A DNA stretch of 64,000 bases, from the NCBI GenBank assembly GCA_017165825.1, contig CM029367.1:6431723-6495722 (forward strand). Reading direction: 5' to 3'. The stretch comes from Hepsetus odoe. Its lineage: Eukaryota; Chordata; Actinopteri; Characiformes; Hepsetidae. A program made the translations under genes and the position numbers. Of this stretch, positions 11,763 to 23,825 are shown one piece after another (the first letter of the stretch is position 1; each line of letters starts with the position of its first letter). The notes beneath the pieces were generated by a model. The model made no database searches. It saw only the letters and a list, made by a program, of their open reading frames with translations, and had not been told where the DNA came from.

Positions 11763-11871
11763 ATAAAATAAAATGTTTTTAAGTCTTCCAGGTCAATTAA
11801 ATGGTTATTTAAAGAATCACATGCAGCAGGATTTTTTCCATGTGGAGATTTAACAATTATTATAACAGTTT

Positions 11872-11917
<46 letters not shown>

Positions 11918-14900
11918 CATCATCAACAACAACATTGACATTACTATTTAAAAAAGCCCTGTTTGAATCATTACTGTAAATTAAGCATCTCATTTGTCAT
12001 TTCTCATAATATGATTCCCTTTATTGTCAAGTGTGACAGATAGTCTTGCAGAACAGAGAAAAATGGAAAGATGTTGACAGTAGAAGCCTTAAGGTTACAA
12101 TATGGTTTGGCAAAAAATTAGATTCATACAACTTTCCATTTACCTAGGATGTAGTTTATTAGCCAATGCATGTCTGAAGTCAAACTTATGCTTCTTTAGT
12201 TAAGAATTACAGCTCCGAGGCTAATGGAAAAACTAGAATTCAGTCACCCAAAAAACTATTTTCTAAATGTAGCCAAATAAAATATAGATCCTCATTAAGG
12301 TCATACAAAGTTGTCAGTGGTTTTGGACTTGCATGAGAATGACAAATACATTGGGTAGCGTGGGACAAATAAGAAATCTGTGGTGGTGCTCTGCGTCTGT
12401 TCCAAAAATTCCTATAATATACTACAATTCTGTAAATAACAGGCCCGGTCTTCCGGGTGGCTGCCTGTATTAGTGAAATGTGATACATATTCATGCAGCA
12501 ACAGGGAAACATGGAAAAAGTGAAAATAGAAAAATATATGAATGTGTGTGTGTAAGGCAAATTTTTATTTTTAGTGATTATTTTCTATATTAGTAATAGT
12601 GTGAACTACTGATTATTCTGATACTTCAAGGAATAGAGTAATCAGGTTTCTGGTAACACTAAAAATGGACTTTCCTGGGTAATAAGAAACCGTACTTGAA
12701 TATAGCTTTTATATTCTATTCAAAATTCTAAAATAATTTACTGGAGAAAAAGAAAAAAGAAAAAAAGAAAAAAAAAGACTTCATGAAAATGCTGTGGCAA
12801 AAAATGTATTTAAATAGAAATTTTCAAAATGTTTTCATGCAATCTGGCAACTAATTACATTTAACCTATGCATCTTAGCGACTGTATACATACTTACTTT
12901 GTAAAATGATAACAAGATTACCAAAAAAAGATGAATATGTTAAAGAGGAACCAAAGGAGAAAAAAAAGTGAACAGTAACATTACAAAAATTAACATTACA
13001 TAATTTTAGTCTCACTCAAAATTTTGTACAGTGTAAAATCTGGATATTTTGATTGCTCAGTCAAGAAAACAAGTAGAATTCCAGGTCATTTAAAAAAAAA
13101 AAAAAGAGGAATATAATACAATGACACATTTTATGGTCAGCTGAAGCCCAAATAAATACTGAGCGAATTCCAATACCTTGGTTACAACCAGAGTATTTGT
13201 AGTATTGTTTTTAAAATTTGATGTAAAGGATAGAGCATTAATTAAAGGTTGGTTTTTTTCCACCTGCATCAACAAAAGCAGGGGTGATTGCAGCATGTAT
13301 TTACCAGGAATAACCATGTTGAGTTACCGTCTTAACTTCAACAAACCTTTAGCTGGGCTTACATCACTTTCTGCTTCAATTAGAGAAAAGGAGGATACAG
13401 TTTTGGAAAATCATACATAACAAATACATAATTAAATTCACTGTTTATTCATCTGATCACTAGAGTAAATAATTAGTAGAGTACTAGTAGAATACTAGTA
13501 AGCAGTTCACTCACTGAAAAATGACTGGGAGATCTTTAGATGTGAAAAAATGGATAAGAGGTTTTCCTGCTTACAAAATGCCATAGCAGCATCAGTCAAA
13601 GGTAAAATTGTTTAGGGGAGAAAATACTCTACAACCAGATATACTAACTGAAATTAAAGCTGTAACAAATTATAAAATGTAGTTTAAGCAGCAAATCATT
13701 AACAAAATTCTAAATTCTAATTATATTGCATATACTAATATATATGTTACCATACTTTATAATTCTGTATAATGTAAGTATGGATTGTTTTTAAACCAAA
13801 ATTTATTAACCTATTCTTGATGGTGTGAATCCCTTGTTTTCTTAAATAAATAAATAAAAACAAAAACTTGTCAGACATTTTGTTCTACCTCTTACTGGTT
13901 TTCAAATAGAGGTTTACCTGAAGGGTCTTTGCAACTACCCTTTACTGTCAGCTGTACACTCCTTAAATGTTCTTTAGCTTTAGGTTTTTCTAAAACCACA
14001 CATCCATGCTCAGTACCATTTACAAACCTTTCATTTTAAGAGTACTAGGCAGACTAATTCTAACAAGACAGCCTTTCTGCTTAATCTTTATTATTGTGCC
14101 CTGATGAAAACTCAAAAGTTTGACAAAAATAAAATTATAGGAATTTCTCACTCACCCAGATGTACTAAATCAGCCAAGACAAGTTTGGGGTCCAAATTTT
14201 GCTACTTTAATTTAATACTGCTGCTATGACTAATAAACAAGCACTAGACATCAGTAGTCAAACAGTTTCCACAAACACTTAACCTATTTTTCACAACCCA
14301 TTTAAACAACATCCAGCTTTTCCTTTGAATTTATTTCAAAGTTTGACTTATTGTATATAAAATGAAACTAACTTCAGCAACCATTATAGACAGCACAGGT
14401 TGGTGCTAATAAAATACCATTATGGAGGAATTATCTTGGATCATATTCCTCTGTATTTATAATACTCATTCTCACCACTTTTCCAGAGGTTATTGCAACC
14501 TATAAAACAACCTATAAAATGAATAGTTTGATACTGTTTGAGCAGGTTGAAATAAGCCCTGGGGGTGTATTTCAGGAAATTATTTTCCCAACTATTTATT
14601 GCCTGTTTTGTTTTTGGCAACTTTAGGTTTCTAGCTCTAATTCCCATAATAATACACTGTGTGCACAATTATTAGGCAAGTGAGTATTTTGAGGTTTAAT
14701 TATAATATTGTTTGCATTGACTAATAGTGAGTATTTTGACCATACCATTTTTAAGTATATATTCCAACTCCAAGCTGTATAAACCTGAATGCTAATTGGA
14801 TTTAAGCATTTCAGTTGATTTGTATTTGTGTAATGAGGGAGCGTGTGGCCTAAAGAGATCAACATCCCATATCAAAGTGTGCATAGGCAGCTTCTTTTCC

Positions 14901-17900
14901 TCCTCAGTCAAAATGGGCCAAAAAAAAGAGAGATAACTGACTCTGAAAAGTAAAAAATTATAAAATGTCTAGCAGAAGGATGAAGCACTCTTGAAAAGAT
15001 ACCGGGGCATGACCTCAGAACCATCTAACAGTTAGTTGCAAATAGTCAACAGGGTCATAAGAGAAGTGTTGAGGGAAAAAAAAAAGCAAATTACCTGCCA
15101 AAGATTTGAAAAGAATCAAACGTGAAACTACAAGGGACCCATTATCCTCCAATGCTGTCATATTCCAGAACTGCAACCTACCTGGAGTGGCCAGAAGTAC
15201 AAGTTATTCAGGGCTCAGAGACATGGCCAAGGTAAGGAGGGCTGAAACTAGACCACCACTGAACAAGACACAAAGGCCAGTTGGATGGCCCGTGGCAGGA
15301 TCAGTAATGGGCACAGAGCTCCACACTCAGAAGCTACCAATATGCTGGTATGGGCTGGTATTATTAAATATGAAATAACTGGACCTTTTTGGATTGAAGA
15401 TGGACTCAAAATCAACTCTTATTTAGAAGAAGGAAGATCATGATTTTTATGCAGGACAAGGCTATATACTTGTTATGAGTATGTTTGTTCTTCTGTCAAT
15501 GAGGTAAAGCTGAAACATACTTTGATTACACAGCAAACAAAAACAGAACCTTACAGAACCAACGAAACAGAATAGAGCCTCAAAGCTGACAGCAATGCTC
15601 AAGAGTGACCTTGTCTAACTTACCTGAACTCAGCAGAGAATCTGTGGGAGGCTCTCAAATGAGGAGTTTGAAATCCTACTGTTATATGTAAATTAAGCAA
15701 TTCTGCCATGAAGAGTGGGTTTGAATTCTTCTACAGCTAAATAAAAGTTCTGATATTCACTATATGTGCTTTGTATTTGATAGGGTTCTCCTTATTTAAT
15801 AGTACATTTTATTTAAAAGTTCTAAAAATAAGTATTAATAAATGTGCAGCTACAGAATTAAATAGTTCTGGCTGTGAGACAGTAGTGTTTGAGAACTTGA
15901 GTGGCCTGTAATGATCTTAAATTACGTGCTTTCTTCTGCAAGTTTTTGCATCAATATCAGAATTGAGCCAGCTCTACTTTTAAAAAGGATGAAGTGCTGA
16001 ATCACATTTTCCATCTCTTACTTACAGGTGTTAATACTCTCCCTTAGAGTGAGAGTGTGAAAGAAAGGGAGGAAAGTGGAATGGTTAGGATGCAGGGAGT
16101 AGAGGTGACAAATCTGGAAGAATTTAAACACTTGGGATCTATAGTTTAGAGCAAGAGTCACCAACGTTTTTGAAACTGAGAGCTACTTCACGGGTACTGA
16201 GCCATACAAAGGGCTACCAGTTACCTAAACTTCTCTAAACTTCATGTATAATAAACGTTTTAAATGCTTTTTTTTTTTTTTTTATAAGATATTGTCATTT
16301 TCTAATCTATATAAATGCAAATGTTTTTAAAGAAGAATAGGAACAGGATAAAATTTAATTTTAGACGCTGCTCACTGGTGAGTTGTGCTATTTTTAGAAC
16401 AGGTCCACGGGCGACTCATGTTGTCCTTGGGGGCACCCTAGTGCCTGCAGGCACCATGTTGGAGACCCTTGGTTTAGAGTAACAGGGAGTGTGGAAGTTC
16501 AGGAAGTTGGAATGGGCAAGAGTGAAAGGAAAGGTTTACAGGACAGTAGTGAGGCCAGCTTTGTTATAGAAGTTTAAGACTGATGAAACGGAAGAATTAA
16601 AGGTGCTAAGATTTTAAGATTTTCACTGGGCATGAGGATGGACAGAATTATTTATTAGTATATTAGAGGGACAGCTCAGGTTGGATGTTTTAGAGAAGCA
16701 AGGTTGAGCTGGTTTGGACATGTTCAGAGGAGAGACAAGAATTATATTGGGAGAAAATGCTGAGGTGGAGCTGCCAGGAAAGAAGAAAAGAGAAAGGCAA
16801 GGAGGAGGTTATTGGATGTTGAGAGGACATGCAGGTGGTCAGTCTGAAAGAAGAAGATGCAGAGGACAGGAAGAAACTGAGATGGTTGATCCACAGTGAC
16901 AACCCTTACCAGGAGCAGCCGAAAAGGTTTAGCAAGGGTGTATGATGTTTACAATGGGCCTTGCAAGCCAGCTTTGATTCTCCATGCAACACGTTCTATA
17001 ATTGTAACATTGATGATTTCAATTCTTTCATAATTTTGATTTCAGTAAAAAAATGCTTGATAAGTTAAAGGAAAGCCATTCTGAAAAGGTGACTGGAAAT
17101 GTCTCTTCACATTACATATCAATCCGATTCAATTCAACATAATGCAAATCTTTACTTAAACACATTGATAGAGAAGCCTAATTTTACAATGTAAATAAGA
17201 GATAATGTAACAAAAAGAAAGCAATAAGATGATAGGTAAACAATGAGAAAATAATAATGCAAACATTGCAAAAAATATAATGTAGAAATAATAACAAACC
17301 AGACCAAATAAATTAAAACAAATTTTAATCAAAAGTGAAACAATAACTAAATGCAGTTAAAAAGTCATAATTTAATTTATGAAATATATTTAAAAATGTA
17401 GCTTTAAGCATGCATCTTGATTTCTGGTGCATAATAAATGTAAAAACTTATAAATAACACATAAATACGCCAGTCACACAAACATGCAGTACATTCGTCA
17501 CAGTACATAAAAACCAACATACTCTGCGCACTTTAAGTACTTCTTATGGGAATGGGAAAAACTCTGCTTTTGCATTTTTACACACAGTTCTTTGCATTTA
17601 CTGGATGTCGGCTTTACGCATGTATTTCAATCTTCAACATAATCTAATTAATGTTTACTTTACAAGTCCAATTTTTTTTCTTGTTTATTGTAAATCCCTT
17701 CCAACCACAGCTGCACATTTGCCTTTAGTAAATGCTTCAGGTGACAAACATAAAAGCTATACCTCTGTATCAAAACTGATGCTCAGCTTATTGTGCATGC
17801 ACATGTCCACAAATGAATTTATCAGTCTGATATTACTTTACTTAAGAGAGCTCTGTAGAACTGAGAATCACATTGATTTATCAGTCAACTCAGGCTTTAG

Positions 17901-20900
17901 CAGCTCCACTACAGGTTTTAAAAACCTTACTAGAGGTAATCAAAAAAAGGTATTAAATTAATACATTTCAAGAAGACTTTCAGTTATGTCTTAAACCTAC
18001 ACAGCAATGCAACAAAATTCAAGACTTTTTTTAAAAGCATAATCATCAGTATCTCTCTGAAGTATCTCTCTTCCTAATGTGATGGTTATACTTCAACCTT
18101 CCAGACTTCCAGCACTAAAAGTGCTCTTTGATTTCGTCAAGTACTCTTTGACCAGAAGAAATATTAGTTAAGGTTGTGCTGCTATAGTAAACACCTTCTG
18201 TGTTATTCTATGTTCACTGAATATAAATAAAATTTCCATTGTAATGGTCCAAGCTATTTTGCATTATATATCTTTTAGGATCATTAATTTCTGATACATA
18301 TACAATGCCGAAAGGTTTTTGATTATTTTTCTTTAAAGGACAAAGTATTTTTTTATATTTAATTGATTAATCATTTTACCATAAACCTCATTACAGTAAT
18401 AAAACTCAGAAGAACCATGTTCACCAGATTCACTGATTATTTTGGATAGCAAATAAAATAGATACGTCATGGAGATCATGCTTTTGGTTCCCATTAATAC
18501 TACACTAAAGAAATTTGAGCAGAAAGGTAATCATAAACTTTAACATTTCTCATCAAAACACTCCAACTTGCTTTATCTCAGTGTTTAAACTGTGTACAAA
18601 ATATGAAAATATTTTTAAACAATTAGAAGACTGAGATAAAGATACAAAACAAATATGATGTGTGGAAAAGGTCCAAAAAATTATTCATAACCAGTGATTG
18701 AGGCAATTGCAAGTGAGGCCTTATTCCTGAGCTTAGAACTGCCAGGTTTACCTGTGCTGTTGATATGTTGCCTCCAGGTGGGTATTTTGTCCAGTGCCAA
18801 ATAGGTTCCTCCATATTCTTTACGTCTTTCCTCCAGTCCAAGACTGAGTAAGCGCTCTGTGAAGGTAATAAAAAAAAAAAATGCTGTGACCACTGGTAAA
18901 ATGCTTTGGCAGGATTCATTCAGGATGGAGGAACAACAATTAAATTAAAAAAAAAAAAAAATTACTGTGAAAACTGATACTCATCAAAAAGTGAAAAAGT
19001 CACTTTTGCAAAGCTTACAAAGGTACATGATTGCTGCAAAAATGCTTCTCAGTCCATAATGTTCATTTTCCTACTGAAAGATATTGTTAGTTAATCATCC
19101 AGCCAAGCAGACAGATAACAGGCTACTATTACTCATGTGAATTATTGCAATCATCTGAAATAGTTTTTCCAGCCTGACTGAAACTAGGCTTCACCCTGTA
19201 ATACCACTTCCACATCTGGTATGATAAGTTTTGCTTGGTTCAAACCGCTGTTACCCCAACATATTACTTACTGTGCAAATGTTTTGAGCCATTCCTTGTT
19301 TTTTCCTATTTTGCATCTCAAGAGCCAGACAGTCTTGATTTTTTATGTATTGCTAAAACATAGTTTTCCAGATTTCCTGAATGATACAGTTTTAGTCCCT
19401 CATTTTTGGTCTAGTCCCTGTAACTGACCAGTTTCAGGGGCAGAAGTAGTGTGAGATCATCTTGATAGAGAACAGAACAAACATTTGCAAAAAACTTCCA
19501 AAAAAGAGCTTTAGAATGTTCTCCAAGAAACCTGAATAACTATTTTAAGATGACAGGATGACAGGCAGTGTATGAATAAGAGTGGTCATACCAAATATTA
19601 TCTTTAAACTACACATTAGAGTGTTATATAGCGTATTGATGAAATGTACCTTTTCTTTATTGTTTGTTGAGAACAGTTAAAAGAATGGTACCGCAAAATA
19701 CAACTTTAAAACAAAAATGCTCCCATGCAATGCTCTTCAAAGTTCTTCAAAATGGTTCTAGGTTTTTCTACAGTCAGAAGTCAGTAAAACCAGTCTGAAA
19801 CCAGCACTACCTTGTCCCAGTGCTCAGCCTCTACTGGATCAAACATCTACATGGGACAAAGGATATACAGTACATTAGTCCACATCCTTTCACATCCTGG
19901 ACTGCTTTGTTCCACAACACTGCAGCCCTCTATGGGTGAATGTACTGTCTATCGTGCCATCTGTTGTTGTCTGTCTTGTCTGCACTTGTTGCCCCGTGTT
20001 GTGTCTTGTGTCTTGTCTTGTGTCTTGTCTTGTGTGTAGCACCAGGGTCCTAGAGGAACTTTATTTCGTTTCACTGTGTACTGTGTATATGGCTGAAATG
20101 ACAATAAAATCCTACTTGACTTGACTTGACTTGACTTGATTTGACTTGATTTGACTTGATTTTCAGGGTAAGAGACAAAGCTTGAAGAACTAGAAAAAGA
20201 CACTTGTTGATTTACCACAAAAAGCCAGGAGTTGTCATTTGGTTCAAAGTCACACATCCACAGATTATTCTGGCTGATTAGTATGTGCTTTTAGTGCTTT
20301 TTTGGTGAAAGTTGACACAACTAGGGCAATGGCTATCAAAATTAATTATAATGAGACAAACTATGCTGATGAATCAATATTTTTTTGTTTTGGATAATAC
20401 GTTAGATTTCAACAACACTCTTTGGAATTCCTGACATTTTTCAAAACCTAACTGACCACTTTACCAAAACAATTTTTCCCAAAATCAGAAACGAGGGGTA
20501 AATTCCTTTTTTTTTTTCTTCCCCAAATGTGAGTGCCAATGCAACACCCAAAAGTGAACGTAAAGTAAGGACTACAAGGTATAGTTGCCAGCAAACCTAT
20601 GGAAACCTATAGTGTGACCCAGAACTGGAGTTACTTTTCATGCAACCACAAACATAAGGGGGGGGGCAGCGGTGGCCTAGTGGTTAGGGCAGCAGTGGTC
20701 TAGTGGTTAGGGCGTTGGCCGCATGATCGGAGGATTGGGCGTTCTAACCCCTCCCCAATAGGTTGCCCTGCGGTACCCTTGAGCACGGTGCCGTCCCAGT
20801 CTCGCTCCTCCCTGCGATGGGCTGGCGACCTGTCCAGGGTGTGTCCCCCATCCTTCGCCCTGTGTGAGCTGGGATGGACTCCAGCACTCCCCCGCGACCC

Positions 20901-23185
20901 CGTTTGGGACAAGCGGCAGAAAATGACTGACTGACTGACAAACATAAGGGACAAAGAAAGAACTCCTGGAGCTGCCTAGTCTCAATAACCCCAGCCTGCA
21001 GAGAAAGGGTAAGGTTGGGAGCTCACACACTCCTGCTTTTTTGCCCCACAGACAAAAAGCAGTTTCAATGGCTGATGTATACAGAAAACAAGGAATGGAC
21101 TAATGCACTATAATGAATAAGAAGAATTCAAGTGAAGAAGTCGTACTTGTGAGAAACCTATATAAAAAGACATAAGAGTGAAAAGTTTGCTTTAAACTGA
21201 CACATCCATGTTCATTATTTAACATACACTGTGATATACTTATCGAATTGTCATCAGTACAATGACAGGCATGAGCTGTAATATGACATGTCACACTTGT
21301 TTGCATGCCCTGTGCACCATTGAAGAAACTAAATCAAGTCCCCAACCAAAACAAATATCCAGTCTTTTCATTTCTAGTCTTCTCTGGACTTGCAGACACA
21401 AGCCCATCACCTGCACATTACCAAAAAAGCTTGCAGGGCTCCTCATGCAAGTGAGGAGATTATGATGCTAATATCAACCTTGAGCCACAGAACATTTGGA
21501 GAACATCCAAATTCTGGAACTACTTCTAACGTGATTTAAGATTCTTTTTTAAATAACATAATTCAGCTTTTTTAATTAGCAAATTAGTAAAGTGGGCAGC
21601 ATGGTGGGACAGTGGGTGCCACTGTCGCCTCACAGCGAGAAGGTCCTGGGTCCTTTCTGTGTAAAGTTTGCATGTTCTCCCAGAGTTGGCATGGGCTTCT
21701 TCTGCTCCAGTGTCCTCCCACTGTCCAAAGACATGCATGTCAGGTGTACTGGAAATGCTAAGTTGCCCCATAGGTTTCAGTGTCTTTTTCTATATGACTG
21801 TCCTGCGATGGACTGGTGACCTGTCCAAGGTGTTTTCCCACCTTTCACCCTATGAGAGCTGGGGTAGGCTTCAGCACCACCTATAACCCTACTCAGGACA
21901 AGAGGCTAAGGAAATGAGTGAGCAATCAGAAACAAGGCTGATTTCGGGAAATAAAAACTGCTTAAGCTGCTGAATAAAGACCCATTAGGGAGACAAAAGA
22001 GCTGTGAGTTAGATATGATGTCTCCCAAATATCCACTGCATTTTTCCAGTAAGGTTAATTAAATGGTTACATTTATCCAATGTGATGGCTGACATTGAGA
22101 CATCATGATACAATAATTTAAAATATCTTAACTCCATTCATAGTGGTAGTGAAGGGAGTTGTGTAGCAAGATTGTCCTCAAAGGAAAGCATGTGTATTCA
22201 TTAACACACAAATAACCAGAAGGGAAACAAAGGTTCCCTGGGCATTTTGTATAGTAAATAAAAATGTATTTTCATTGTAGGCAACCAACTCCCCACCACT
22301 GTAAATAATGATAAGACTTTCTCTACATCCTATGAAAACCCTCTGACCAACATCTGCTTACATCTCAGACTCTGGACTATGCAGCACTTTTGAAAAAATA
22401 GACTCAAGTTTCAACATTTACATGGTGAGGTGTGGCAGGCTGTTGTGAAGAGTCGACTACGTACAAAGTTACACTATATAGGTTCACATTTCTCTCAGCA
22501 ACAAATGATCAAGGAGCTACGTTTATCTGAGTCTGGCCAGGATTGCTGTGGAGCACCCAGGTATTCCAACATGTACCTTTTTGGTGGTCATATTCACACG
22601 CCACCTGACCTTAAAATAAGCGCTGGAAAGAAAAGTATGTTCACTACTGTCTACCTGTTGTCTTTGGGTCACCGACAGGCAACCAAACAGCCCCCTAGAA
22701 GTAAACAAAAGTTCTAAGCCCGAGTAGCAGCGACCCAACAACTCCTTCTTTCACGAGTTTCGATTTCCTAAAGCGACAGTTCGTGCAGGGCGTTGTGAAT
22801 CGGTTTCACAGACAGACAGCAGCAGGTGAGGGCAGGCTTGCCCTTGTGCACTTCTCCAGAGGAGCAGCTAGCAGCAGCTGTCAACATTCTCGCAACTTCG
22901 CTAACACGGTGTAAACACGGCGTTCACAGCCTTCACTCGCAGACCTGAGCACGGGCTTTGTGATCGCAGCGCCGAAATTAGAGGTAATTTCTTGCAGAGG
23001 CTCGGAGCGGGCAGTTGTATTAGTAGTAGTAGTAGTGGAGAGAGGGGAGAGAGCGGTAGAAAGAGAGCACGCGCGAGAGAGAGAGAGAGAGAGACAGAGA
23101 GAGGGGGCTAGCTAGCTCAAAGCGTGCGGCGTCCAGAAGATGCTGTACCTTTCTCCGCCTTCCATTCCTTTTTCTTTTTGCTCAT
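10997..23185 (-). CDS. macrod2: macrod2, ADP-ribose glycohydrolase (5' exons only)
   Basis: MacroD2 is a macrodomain enzyme that removes mono-ADP-ribose from acidic residues and deacetylates O-acetyl-ADP-ribose, in nucleus and cytosol. Three coding exons join in phase: 23149-23185, 18752-18856 and 10997-11098, all phase 1 at the joins, with GT donors and AG acceptors. The 81 residues begin MSKKKKEWKAEK, continue ERLLSLGLEERRKEY and LDKIPTW, and end KVSLYKGDITILEVDAIVNA, the first strand of the macrodomain. The basic N terminus and the ERLL...LEERRKEY block resemble mammalian MACROD2 more than MACROD1, although LDKIPTW also recalls MACROD1. The start has a strong context (GGCACCATGA). The catalytic loop exons lie outside, to the left. 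The gene has giant introns in mammals, and introns of 4.3, 7.7 and over 11 kb here fit that. Confidence 0.9.
11099..14652. other. macrod2 intron 2, first part
   Basis: This is intronic DNA with microsatellites: (TA)n/(TG)n at about 11699-11756, (TTA)n at about 11876-11928, and A-rich (AAAAAG)n at about 12742-12778. No gene is recognisable. The open frames at 12240-12560, 13090-13317 and 13178-13420 show no family similarity. Confidence 0.5.
14655..15480 (+). mobile_element. Tc1-like DD37E-type transposon remnant
   Basis: The left terminus CACTGTGTGCACAATTATTAGG follows a TA at 14653-14654. Downstream, the plus strand shows decayed transposase sequence: residues like DSEK, GHDLRT, ANSQQG and VWAGIIKYEITGPFWIEDGLKINS, then FMQD, where the family has its second catalytic Asp. 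The copy is broken by stops and truncated just after that point, and no matching right terminus is visible. The open frame at 15106-15378 is part of this remnant. Confidence 0.65.
16043..16928 (+). mobile_element. RTE-type LINE 3' fragment split by a hAT insertion
   Basis: 16043-16151 and 16480-16928 together match the last third of the RTE ORF and its 3' end: VTNLEEFKHLGS-like codons, then GKVYRTVV-like, RLRWFGHVQRRD-like and GGQ..RGQEE. It ends with CAGGAGCAGCCGAAAAGG, the element's 3' terminus. The hAT element at 16152-16471 sits inside it, so the RTE copy is older. Many indels have accumulated. Confidence 0.8.
16152..16471 (+). mobile_element. Non-autonomous hAT element, 8-bp target duplication
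   Basis: Ends CAAGAGTCACCAAC and GTTGGAGACCCTTG form an imperfect terminal inverted repeat of the hAT type (CAGNGGTC-like). Perfect 8-base direct repeats GTTTAGAG flank it at 16144-16151 and 16472-16479. The 320-base interior has no transposase. A much shorter relative with the same left end (GAGAGCTACTTCACGGGTAC) lies at 31885-31976. Confidence 0.88.
16930..18751. other. macrod2 intron 2, last part, no gene seen
   Basis: This is AT-rich intron without recognisable exons, RNA genes or nameable repeats. The 118-codon open frame at 17605-17961 has no family similarity and no splice context that I can support. Confidence 0.5.
18752..18856 (-). CDS. macrod2: macrod2 coding exon 2
   Basis: The acceptor TTCACAG lies just right of 18856, preceded by a long pyrimidine tract, and the donor GTAAAC begins at 18751. 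The 105-base exon encodes (E)RLLSLGLEERRKEY...LDKIPTWRQHINST. It starts and ends in phase 1, matching exons 1 and 3. Confidence 0.9.
19830..20162 (+). mobile_element. Probable LINE 3' end with (TTGAC)n tail
   Basis: The stretch ends GTATATGGCTGAAATGACAATAAAATCC followed by CTTGACTTGACTTGA repeats. A polyadenylation-like signal followed by a short tandem tail is typical of fish non-LTR retrotransposon 3' ends. The 5' limit is uncertain, and a (GTCTT)n-like run at about 20005-20035 lies inside. The clade cannot be assigned. Confidence 0.45.
20661..20937 (+). mobile_element. tRNA-derived SINE, head B with tail C
   Basis: A perfect 13-base direct repeat ACAAACATAAGGG flanks the element at 20648-20660 and 20938-20950. 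The head has an A box (TGGCCTAGTGG), duplicated in tandem within 20670-20710, and a degraded B box. It is followed by the shared body ...GGTTGCCCTGCGGTACCCTTGAGC and then a tail GGCGACCTGTCCAGGGTGTG...CCCCGTTTGGGACAAGCGGC ending in (TGAC)n. The open frames on the opposite strand (20700-21030) are shadows. Confidence 0.85.
21592..21915 (+). mobile_element. SINE-like repeat, head D with tail C-like
   Basis: It starts GTGGGCAGCATGGTGGGACAGTGGGTGCC and reads CCTCACAGCGAGAAGGTCCTGGG, then TTTGCATGTTCTCCC. Its 3' part, CTGCGATGGACTGGTGACCTGTCC...AGCTGGGGTAGGCTTCAGCACC, is related to the C tail at 20661-20937. Partial relatives lie at about 1340-1460 (tail) and 35858-36045 (head). Confidence 0.7.
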
Positions 23186-23500
23186 GGTGCCGTGCTGCGT
23201 GGCCTTCGGGTTGGTGTGTTTGGCGTTGAGCAACCCCAGGCTCACAGAGAGCTCGTTTGCCGACACTCAAGAGAAAGTGAAACCGCTGCTGAACCCGACG
23301 CCTCACCTGAGGAGCTGGTGGGGGGGATCCGGCGGAGGCTGCCGCGCAACCTACCGTGACAGCGGATCGAGTGCGGCTGGAGCGCTGTTGCTGATTGGCC
23401 CACAGTGCCGCGAAATTATGGGCTAGACCAATCGCCGTCGAAGAGGGGCGGGGCCAGCGACGGGAGCGTCATGACGTGGTTGGCTAGCAACGGCAGACTC
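22780..23500 (-). promoter_or_regulatory. macrod2: macrod2 promoter / CpG-rich 5' region
   Basis: CpG density rises sharply from about 22780 to 23500 compared with the AT-rich surroundings, and this stretch contains the macrod2 start codon at 23185. It includes GC-rich stretches (GGGGCGGGGCC at about 23446) and, within the intron just inside exon 1, a (GA)n run at about 23079-23103. No TATA box is evident, in keeping with a CpG-island promoter. The transcription start is not resolved. Confidence 0.6.
23149..23185 (-). CDS. macrod2: macrod2 coding exon 1
   Basis: The ATG is at 23185-23183 in the context GGCACCATGA. The exon encodes MSKKKKEWKAEK plus one base and ends at donor GTACAG (23148). 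The lysine-rich start matches the KKKK...W..EK beginning of MacroD2 proteins. The exon was too short to appear as an open frame and was found from the phase of exon 2. Confidence 0.85.
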
Positions 23501-23504
23501 GCGC

Positions 23505-23720
23505 GCGCCCCTTGAGCCGCGTTCGAAACGGCCAGTTAAAATGCTTGCTGTCAACTGTTCGATTCGGCTCGAAGAACCGATTCTTTAGAGTTGGACATTT
23601 AAATGAATCGGACGAAGAAATGAGACTGAATGGAGCCGGGAAGGGAAGATCGACTCAACTTAGCAAACCGATTCTGTCGAACTGTCCTTTTAAATGAATC
23701 GAATGACTCGTTCGTGAGGG
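23505..23720. repeat. Possible repeat rich in GAATCG/CGATTC motifs
   Basis: Repeated and partly inverted motifs (CGATTCGGCTCGAAGAACCGATTC, AAATGAATCGGACG, AAATGAATCGAATGACTCG) occur in 200 bases just upstream of the macrod2 promoter. Similar-looking sequence is common in fish non-autonomous DNA elements, but no target duplication is resolved here. A related flavour (GAGTCGG, GTCGGCTC) appears at 61690-61880. Confidence 0.35.
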
Positions 23721-23825
23721 GGACGTGAGAAAACTTGCTAATCTCACTGTGAAGAGTTAGTTTAAAAATGATTGACTGATAAACATTAAAATAACAAATA
23801 ATCTTAAAGTTTATAGGAAGTAGCT

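Noticed and set aside
17605..17961. 118-codon plus-strand open frame in macrod2 intron 2
   Set aside because: No family similarity, no splice-site logic, and composition like the surrounding intron.
20661..20720. Possible tRNA genes from A- and B-box matches
   Set aside because: All such matches are SINE heads with SINE bodies and tails; none folds as a complete 72-base tRNA with acceptor stem by eye.
22430..22741. Overlapping open frames just upstream of the CpG-rich region
   Set aside because: Considered as an extra macrod2 or divergent exon; no conserved motif and no convincing splice sites.
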